Shown here in pieces: positions 56,652 through 64,000 of a DNA stretch of 64,000 nucleotides. The first letter of the stretch is position 1. Each line of letters starts with the position of its first letter. The notes below the pieces were generated by a model, which saw only the letters and a list, made by a program, of their open reading frames with translations, was not told the origin of the DNA and did not search any database. Source of the stretch: Cymodocea nodosa (lineage: Eukaryota > Streptophyta > Magnoliopsida > Alismatales > Cymodoceaceae); assembly GCA_036874045.1 (NCBI GenBank), contig CM072341.1:5220501-5284500 (forward strand), read 5' to 3'. The position numbers were made by a program, and so were the translations under genes.

Positions 56652-58130
56652 TTATAAATCATATAAAGAACAAATCCCTAAATTTCGTTTAATATGATTT
56701 AATGCAACTTCAGATAATGGTTTGGTGAAGATATCTGCAAGTTGTTCTTTAGTAGAGACATATTCTAAGGAAATATGACCTTTTTCAACATGGTCTCTTA
56801 AAAAGTGGTGTCTAATCTCGATATGTTTTGCTCTAGAGTGTAGAACTGTATTTTTGGAGAGATTGATGGCAATGCTACTATTACAGTAAATAATGGTATT
56901 CTAAAAATTTAGCTTATAATCTGCTTGAGTTTGTTGCATCCATAAGATCTGTGAACAACATAGGCCTTCTACCATATATGCTATAGAGTTTTATTTCCTA
57001 CTGAACCAAGAAACAAGTGAATGACCAAGCAATTGACATGTCCCACTGGTGCTTTTTTGATCTGATTTTCATCCTACATAATCTGCATCACTGTATCCTA
57101 CTAAAGTTAATTGATTATGTGAAGAATAAAATAAGCCAAACTCCTTAGTACCCTGTAGATATTTAAATATACGTTTAACTGATTTTAAGTGTGATGATCT
57201 TCGAGAGGCTTGATATCTTGCACAAGTACAAACACTAAACATTATATCTGGTCTACTAGCTGTTAGATACAAAAGTGATCCAATCATACCTCTGTATTTC
57301 ATTTGATCTACTGGAATGCCAGAAATGTCCTTATCAAGTTTTTCATTTGAGTTCATTGGAGTACTTGCTGCTTTGGATTTATCCATACCAAATTTTAAGA
57401 GAATCTCTTTGCAAAATTTTTCTTGATTCAGGAAAATGCCATGCTTAGTTGATAAATTTGCAATCTTAGAAAGAATTTTAATTCTCCCATAAGACTCATC
57501 TCAAATTCATTCTTCATTAAGATTTGAAAATCATGACATAGATTCTCATGTGTGGCACCAAAAATGATATCATCCACGTAGATCTGAATAATTAACATAT
57601 GAGAACCTTTAGATTTGATGAATAAGGTATTGTTTGCAGTTCCTATGTTAAATTGATTCTCAAGAAGGAAACTCTTCAGTTTATCATACCATGCATGTGG
57701 TGCTTGCTTCAAACCATAGAGAGCTTTATTTAATTTGTATACATGGTTTGGATTTTCTTCATCTTCAAAACCTAGTGGCTGTTCTACATATACTTTTTCT
57801 TGTAGAATGTCATTAAGAAATGCACTTTTAACATCCATCTGATAAAGCTTGATTCTCATACTACTTGCAAAGGCAAGTAACATTCTAATTGCTTCAAGTC
57901 TTGCAACAGGTGCAAAAGTTTCTTCATAGTCGATTTCTTCCTGTTGATTGTATCCCTGAGCAACAAGTCTACCTTTATTTCTGATAATACTACCATTATT
58001 GTCAAGTTTGTTCTTAAACACCCATTTAGTACCAATAATTGATTTTTCAATGGACCTTTCAATCAAGTTTAAGACTTCATTTTTCTTGAACTGATTTAGT
58101 TTCTCTTGTAAAGCTCATTCCACAAGTCAT
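56652..58130 (-). pseudogene. third copia: reverse transcriptase and RNase H
   Basis: RT is open at 57428-58066 (SIIGTKWVFKNKLDNNGSII, YQMDVKSAFLNDILQEKVYV, LKQAPHAWYDKL) with intact YVDD in IQIYVDDIIFGAT. A frame break follows FLRLQIYQL. The linker and RNase H (56652-57386) have KYRGMIGSLLYLTASRPDI, YSDADYVG, KSTSGTCQLLGHSLVSW and SRAKHIEIRHHFLRDH, with stops. Upstream the frame starts in ALQEKLNQFKKNEV after a stop and is fused at about 58110-58130 to foreign LTR sequence. Integrase is absent. It is another SIRE-type branch, less similar to the two plus-strand units. Confidence 0.9.
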
Positions 58131-59088
58131 CTCCACCAACAATCCTTCATCCCTCACATACAAGAAAAGGCAGCCACACATCCTTGTTGTTGTGAGCATT
58201 TTTCCTCTATCATTTCTTCACTCCATGTCTTTCTACACTTCAGATCTATGTTTATCTTTAAGTTTACAATAGATTTATGTATTTAGATGTAAGTTTCTTC
58301 AAGTTTTATTGTATCAAATAGTTCATAGTAGACAAATTCGTATTTTTATGTGTTTATGCAATTGTATCCGAAAACCTTGTTATTTCATTGCTAAAATCAT
58401 AGAAACAGACGTGATTGATGTTCTATTATCATGTATTGATGTTTACGGATGCTCCTATGAAGAAATCTTATTGTGTTATGTGAAAAAAAATTCGTATATG
58501 ATGAAGATCTCGCATGCTTGTTTGCAGATCTACGTTTTTTCTGTTCTGTGTTTAATCTGAGAGTTCATACGTGTTCTGGAGTGATTCTGTTTAACTGAAA
58601 ATTCTGAAAAAAATCATAATCATGATATTATAAGTCTTCTATGATTCTCTAAAATTTCATAGTAATCTGAGAATATTTGTTGCCATTTTGAAACTATAAC
58701 TCTATCGATCACAGAATTCGGTCTGAGACTCTTTTGTCGTGATTGTAACGTATTTTTATCATAACTCAGATAACTTAAAAATTCGAATAAATATTTCATT
58801 AATATCTATATTTTGTCTATTTTGCAACGCATCTGATTTTGTAATTTTTGGTTGAGTAATTCGGGATTTATAAGGTTTTTAAGATACTGTTGTTAATGCG
58901 CAGAAGTTTCCAATTTTATGCATCATTTTCAATCCCCGAATTTTCAGTCATACCATTCGTGCGTTTTTAAGTGTGAAAATTGTTATCTGAAGTCCACATT
59001 AACAGATCTGATTGAGATTAAATTTTCAGTCTAATATGTTGATTGGTCGATAAATTAAAAAATCTGTGGACTTACTTTTTTTCAAGCA
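58110..59088 (+). repeat. segment of the solo-LTR family inside third copia
   Basis: Matches, in inverted direction, 59945-60905 of the solo LTR at 59773-61402. Shared sequence includes AATTTATCGACCAATCAACA (as complement), CATACCATTCGTGCGTTTTT-like words and GGAGATGACTTGTGGAATGA at the pol edge. It replaces the gag C-terminus, protease and integrase of the third copia. Its orientation is opposite to the host element. Confidence 0.75.
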
Positions 59089-59470
59089 TTTTGAATAATT
59101 TATATTTTCTTAACAAAATGCTGATTTTAGTATCTTTAACTTGGCTGGTTACTTCATATGTAATTTGAAGGATCTTCCAAGCTTCATGGGAGAATTTATA
59201 AGCAGATATTTTATTATACTGTTCACTAGTTAGTGCATAGTAAATGGAATTAAGTCCACAAGCATACATCTGGATGATTCTTTCATCCTCCTCAGTCCAG
59301 TCACTTTCATGACTGATTGGAGTTGGTGTACCATGTACAACCATTCTCCAAAGTTTCACATCTATATTCCTGAGAAAGCACTCCATCCTATTTTTCCAGT
59401 AGCTATAATTGCTACCATCAAAGAGGGGAGGTCGATGGATATTTTGACCCTCTACAGTGTGGAAAGCCAT
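59072..59470 (-). pseudogene. third copia gag, N-terminal part
   Basis: From ATG 59470, 39 bases after the PBS. IHRPPLFDGSNYSYWKNRME and WKILQITYEVTSQVKDTKIS are the usual start of copia gags of this lineage. The match ends at RKYKLFKMLE, where foreign LTR sequence supplies the last residues and a stop. About 130 residues remain; the zinc knuckle is missing. Confidence 0.85.
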
Positions 59471-59508
59471 GATCTCAGATAGTTAAATCTATTAACGAGA
59501 TCAACCTT

Positions 59509-59520
59509 GCTCTGATACCA
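59509..59520 (-). promoter_or_regulatory. tRNA-Met primer binding site
   Basis: TGGTATCAGAGC on the minus strand, two bases after the LTR end (GGTCCTAACA). It is the standard copia primer site. Confidence 0.92.
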
Positions 59521-59772
59521 ATTGTTAGGACCTTAAGGCTTACTAGAGGAGGGGTGAATGGTAAAAATTCGTTTCTTAACCTTTTAGAAGTAGTTTAATG
59601 TAAAGTGATAGCAAACATATAATAAAATAAATCACATAGAGATTTTTAGGTGGTTCACCACTAACGGCTAGTCCACACCCAAGGGATACTTGAGCTTCAC
59701 TAAACTCTTGTAAACTTACAATCACTTACTTTAAGGTTTAAACAAGAACCAACTAACCATTCACTTGAGCTT

Positions 59773-61402
59773 TGTTTGGATTTTTTTTAGAAGTTTTGAA
59801 TTTAATAACCGCAAGTGCACGACATCCAATGAAGTACGTCGGCAAGTACAGGTCGAACCACAGAGAAATGGGGATAATCTAGGATTCTAATTACAAGAAT
59901 ATGGTAAGCAAATACTTTCCAAATATAGATTAGACTACAAAAAAGGTAAGTTCACAGATTTTTAATTTATCGACCAATCAACAGATTAGACTGAAAATGT
60001 AATCTCAATCAGATCTGTTAATGTGAACTTCAGATAAAAATTTTCACACTTAAAAATGCACGCATGGTATGATTGAAAATTCGGGGATTGAAAATGATGC
60101 ATAAAATTGGAAACTTCTGTGCGTTAACAACATTATCTTAAAAACCTTATAAATCCTGAATTACTCAACCAAAAATTACAAAATCAGATGCGTTACAAAA
60201 TAGACAGAATATGGATATTAATGAAATATTTATTAGAATTTTTGAGCTATCTGAATTATGAGAAAAACACGTTACAATCACGACAAAAGAGTCTCAGACT
60301 GAATTCTGTGCTCGATAGAGTTATAGCTTCAAAATGGCAACAAATCTTCTCGGCTTGCTATGAAATTTTACAGAATCGCAGAAGACTTATAATAGCACGA
60401 TTAACATTTTTTTCAGAATTTTCAGTTAAACAGAATCACTCCAGAACGCATATGAACTCTTGGAATAATAATAGATCAACAAAACTGCAAATCTGCAAAC
60501 AACATGCACAACCTTCAACGAATTCTATGTTATTTCATGCATAACAGAATGCAATATCCGGATTTCAACATCAAAAAATAACAATATATGAATATATATC
60601 AATAACAGCAGCTGTTTTTATGATTTTCAGATGAAAAGAACAAAGATTCACGGATTCAAAAAGGAACAAACAAACAACAACGAATCTGTTTTCTACTTTT
60701 ACCCTATTACAATGAAAACTAAGAACATAAATAACTACCTACGTGAAACATGATAAAAAGTGATACATCTGAAGCCAAGGAAGAGGGGAAAGGGGAGAAA
60801 CGATTTGTGGAACCTCACAAACGAAGAAGAGAACCCTTGTAGTGGTGGATGTCCCTCCTCCAAGATGTGGGATGAAGACTTTCACGTTGGAGATGACTTG
60901 TGGAATGAAGATGATGAGATCCGAGTTGAAGAGATGTGGTGGAATGACCGGCGTTCTCCTTCCTTGCTTCAAGACGTGGAGCTCCAAGAGGGGGTGACGG
61001 CTGGTGGTGTTGGAGGTGGAAAACAAAAACTCCAAGAGCCAAGACCTAGATGTGCATCACTCTCTTTTATATAGAGAGTTTCCAAGTTTGGAGATCCATC
61101 TTTGATTCAACGATTGGGATTAAATCCCACTTGATTTTCTTTCTCCAATCTTCAATTTCCATGATCTTCTATTGAATTATAAACTTGTCACAACAATAAA
61201 TACATCAAAATATCAAGTCATCCATAAAATTCATAAATGATGCATGTTTGAAATAATTTCCTACTTTTAACTATATAAAATGGGGATTGGTTCTTATTGG
61301 TTAAATAATGAAATAAATGCATAATATGACTTTAATAAATCTCATGTAAATCTATTTAACCAATAAGATCCTATAAAAATATGTAACATTTTAATCCAAA
61401 CA
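59773..61402 (-). mobile_element. solo LTR of a Tat/gypsy-like family
   Basis: Flanked by AGCTT duplications (59768-59772, 61403-61407). The ends TGTTTGGATT and AATCCAAACA are perfect 10-bp inverted repeats. On the minus strand a TATATAAAAG box (61064-61073) is followed by a GC-richer leader. Near the end lies GGTTCGACCTGTACTTGC with a TGCACTTGCGG block, as in Tat-type LTRs. No internal region is left, so it arose by LTR-LTR recombination. Overlapping frames in the leader (60739-61074) are not taken as genes. Confidence 0.9.
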
Positions 61403-61963
61403 AGCTTCCTTGTCGAAGCCTCAATCAATCCTTTCTCTGAAGTTTTAATCCGTGTACTTCAATAAACACTATCTTGTGAACAACAAAGTTGAATGCGTGA
61501 TGAGCTTCTGAAATTTGGTTTGTAAGTGTTGAAGATGATTTGATCTCTAAAGCTTTTCTTCTGTTGAGCTTGGTGTAAGTATATGTATCAGGAAAGCGCT
61601 ACTAAATTTGTTGTCTGTATCTTGTATATATACCTAACATGTGCAACGATCATATTTTCTTCCAACGGATGTATTCTACTGTACTTGATTAGACTCCAGT
61701 CCCAAATACGGTAAGTTACCGTTCAGAAAGTCATTTCAAAATGTTTTACCAATTTTCCTATCCTTTCGGATAGTTAGCTGTGTAACTCTCCGAAGAAAAT
61801 TTGTAACTCACCGAAAGATCACTTAAATCTTTCTGCCAGGTAGGATTTCAAAATATTTACTGTGAGCTATCATTCAATCAGATACTTATAACTGTAACTC
61901 ACCAAACAGTTATATAACTATCGGAAAGTTGGCCTCTGTTAACTTTCCGATTGCTTCAATTTA

Positions 61964-62790
61964 GCACGTGCATAAAAGGCTGACTTAAGTTTCGGATGGT
62001 TATCCCTGTAACTCACCAAAACGCTTTAGGATTTCAGATAGTTATCTTTCTAACTCTCTGAAAACTTATTTGAGCTTCTTTCTGGAATTTTGCACGTAGG
62101 AAATTCAATGACTTAAGTTTGGGATGGTTATCCCTATAACTCACCGAAACGCTTCAGGATTTCGGATAGTTATCTTTCTAACTCTCCGAAAACATATTTG
62201 AGCTTCTTTCTAGAATTCTGCACGTGGGAAATTCAATGACTTAAGTTTCGGATGGTTAAACTATAACTCACCGAAACGCCTCAGGATTTCGGATAGTTAT
62301 CTTTCTAACTCTCTGAAATTTTCCTTTAAGCTTTTGACTGCCGACTTCTCTATTCTGCACGTGCGTAATAGGATGACTTAAGTTCTGAAAAGTTATACCT
62401 GTAACTTATCGAAAAACTCGAATAGTTATCTAACTCTCCGAAAAGAATAGTTATCTAACTCTCCGACAAGTCCTTTAAGCTTCCGTTCTATATTTCTGCA
62501 CGTGATTTATTGAATGACTTATCTTTTAGATAGTTATACGTGTAACTCTCCGAAAAACTCGAATAGTTATCTAACTCTTCGAAAAGAAAACTCGGATAGT
62601 TATCTAATTCTCCGACAAGTCTTTTAAGCTTCTATTCTGTATTTCTGCACGTGATTTACTAAATGACTTAACTTTCAGGTAGTTATACCTGTAACTCTTC
62701 GAAAAGTCCTTTAAGCTTCTGGATAGTTAACTTCTTAACTATCCCATCATTCAATCCTCCTTAACCTGAGAAATATACTTCTTAACTGTC
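61964..62790. repeat. tandem palindrome array in third copia 5' LTR
   Basis: Counterpart of 55085-56130, with GACTTAAGTTTCGGATGGTT, CTCACCGAAACG, GGATAGTTATCTTTCTAACT and GCACGTG boxes repeated. Unit number and small gaps differ between the two LTRs (for example around 62430-62460). Confidence 0.8.
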
Positions 62791-62953
62791 CGATTTTCTG
62801 CAGCAACATATTCTGAGATTTACTACCACCTGTTTGCTGCTTCGATTTGTTTGTCTTCTGATCTTTTTGCTGTACAAACTAATCATAATAAATACAATTC
62901 AAAACCTTACATTGATTTTTGCATTATCAAAATCTAAAGGTCCTTTCAGTTTT

Positions 62954-63020
62954 ATCCATTGGTATTTTAATTACTAAAGACACAATTCACCCCTCCTCTT
63001 GTGATACAGATGATCCTACA
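62954..63020 (+). repeat. second copia LTR, right part
   Basis: Continues the LTR interrupted at 54522. CACAATTCACCCCTCCTCTT and GATCCTACA match the end of the first copia LTR (CACAATTCACCCCCCTCTTG, GGTCCTACA at 46341). Confidence 0.8.
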
Positions 63021-63424
63021 AAAGAATAGTAAGGATGTAGATTGGTAGTGAGGAGGAAGAAGAAAGAGAAAAAGCTGAGCAAGAAGTTGAACAGAAAGAA
63101 AAGAATTCAATAGATTCCTCTAAAGAGAATGAAACTCTTCAACAACTTATAGAGAGAATATAAGATAAAAGTGTGGAAAGTTTTGCAAGCTCTCCACCAC
63201 ATTTTAGAACTGAAAGGCAGGAATCTCTGAATTATTTTCAGTAACAATTACAACAACAAGCTCAACAGATTGAAGAAGAAAGTCAAGAACAAACCCCTCT
63301 AGAGTAACAAATCTAAATCCCTGACCCTACAGAAGCAACCATTTTGAAAGAAATTCATTTTTGGAGTTAGGAAAATTATAATAAGTATCAAGAAATAAAG
63401 GGGTATGATATAATTTATAGTAGG
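63021..63424 (+). pseudogene. env-like ORF fragment of gypsy type
   Basis: Readable as acidic Glu/Lys/Gln-rich sequence (SEEEEEREKAEQEVEQKEKN, SSKENETLQQLIERI), then IPDPTEATILKEIHFWS, a TAG, and KYQEIKGYDIIYSR. It is closest to the minus-strand gypsy env-like genes (24746-26340 and 17731-19015). Stops interrupt it. The second copia inserted into it on the left, and an LTR cuts it at 63425. Confidence 0.7.
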
Positions 63425-64000
63425 TGTTTGGGTTTTTTAGAAGTTTTATATTTGTAAACCGCAAGTGCACGACGTCCAATGAAGTACGTCAGCAAGTATA
63501 GGTCGAACCACAGGGAAATGGGGATAATCTAGAATTCTAATTGCAAGAATATGGCAAGCAAATACTTTCCAATTATAGATTAGACTACAAAAAAGGTAAG
63601 TCCATGGATTTTTAATTTATCGACCAATCAACATATTAGACTGAAAATTTAATCTCAATCATATCTATTAATGTGGACTTCAGATAAAAATGTTCACACT
63701 TAAAAACGCACGAATGTTATGACTAAAAATTAAGACATTGAAAATGTTGCATAAAATTGGAAACTTCTGCACGTTAACAATAGTATCTTAAAAACCTTAT
63801 AAATCTAGAATTACTCAACCAAAAATTCCAAAATCAAATGTGTTGCAAAATAGACAGGATGTAGATATTAATGAAATATTTATTAGAATTTTTACGCGGT
63901 CTGAGTTGTGAGAAAAACACGTTACAATCTCGAAAAAAGAGTCTCAGACTGAATTCTATGCTCGATAAAGTTATAGCTCCAAAACTGCAAAATACATATG
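63425..64000 (-). mobile_element. second member of the solo-LTR family, partial
   Basis: TGTTTGGGTTTTTTAGAAG followed by AACCGCAAGTGCACGACGTC matches the start of the LTR at 59773. It continues colinearly to the window end. Whether it is a solo LTR or a full element cannot be seen. Confidence 0.8.

Larger units (their letters stand above)
54523..62948 (-). mobile_element. third copia element, complete with LTRs and target duplication
   Basis: An 8.4-kb insertion on the minus strand inside the second copia's 3' LTR. It has 5' LTR 59523-62948 (carrying a nested solo LTR), PBS 59509-59520, gag start 59072-59470, a foreign LTR segment 58110-59088, RT/RNase H 56652-58130, polypurine tract 56322-56335 and 3' LTR 54523-56321. 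GTTTT is duplicated at 54518-54522 and 62949-62953. Protease and integrase are missing, so it cannot move alone now. Confidence 0.9.
59523..62948 (-). repeat. third copia 5' LTR, interrupted
   Basis: Same sequence as 54523-56321, with a 1630-bp solo LTR plus target duplication inside. Without it the length is about 1.79 kb. Scattered substitutions between the two LTRs show that the insertion is not recent. Confidence 0.9.

Noticed and set aside
60188..60544. 118-residue plus-strand frame
   Set aside because: It lies inside the solo LTR, antisense to it, and shows no domain. The homologous LTR segment at 58110-59088 does not appear to keep it open.
60739..61074. Overlapping frames of 75-104 residues on both strands
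   Set aside because: They lie in the GC-richer leader of a solo LTR, overlap each other, and show no recognisable domain.

Overview
This is a gene-poor, strongly AT-rich stretch of a plant nuclear genome, almost certainly a eudicot. It is built nearly entirely from LTR retrotransposon sequence. Both retroelement superfamilies are present: a Ty3/gypsy family of the Athila/Tat type (tRNA-Asp primer site, retropepsin with a DLGA core, DD35E integrase) and Ty1/copia elements of the SIRE/Maximus type (AAAAAGGGGGAGAT polypurine tracts, tRNA-Met primer site, a third ORF after pol). I see no convincing ordinary host gene, tRNA, rRNA or CRISPR array. The species cannot be named from the sequence alone.

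Layout. 1-3403: minus-strand gag plus F-box module (F-box copy 1). 3403-6616: plus-strand gypsy 3' noncoding region and LTR. 6617-9020: minus-strand gypsy zinc-knuckle gag, protease, broken RT and PBS. 9021-12321: LTR of that unit, with an internal tandem duplication. 12322-17436: minus-strand F-box/gag module (F-box copy 2, pseudogene). 17731-19015: env-like ORF. 19016-24745: plus-strand unit with an F-box tail (copy 4), noncoding region, LTR and gag-protease. 24746-29389: minus-strand env-like, integrase, RNase H and RT. 29390-37290: plus-strand LTR, PBS, gag tail, intact F-box (copy 3), noncoding region and LTR. 37291-37859: copia LTR fragment. 37860-46341: first copia unit (pol, env-like, LTR). 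46345-54522: second copia unit with a Harbinger-like insertion in RNase H; its 3' LTR is split by a third copia. 54523-62948: third copia, minus strand, with both LTRs and a 5-bp target duplication; its 5' LTR holds a solo LTR with its own target duplication. 63021-64000: env-like fragment cut by a second LTR of the solo-LTR family.

Three things stand out. First, an F-box gene travels inside the gypsy family in four copies, always in the same gag/F-box/noncoding-region order. Two copies keep a full reading frame while the gag sequence beside them is broken. Second, the gypsy and copia elements share modules: an env-like ORF, a roughly 1-kb 3' noncoding segment, and a 350-bp LTR segment moved from a copia LTR into a gypsy LTR. 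Third, clusters of short imperfect palindromes (CGTTGAGTTA/TAACTCAACG and CGGATAGTTA/TAACTATCCG types, with ACGTG boxes) recur in LTRs of both superfamilies and in the spacers between coding modules. Two LTR chimera joints fall at ACGTG boxes.

Most coding regions carry stops or frameshifts. Coordinates of LTR ends are inferred from PBS/PPT positions and alignment by eye.
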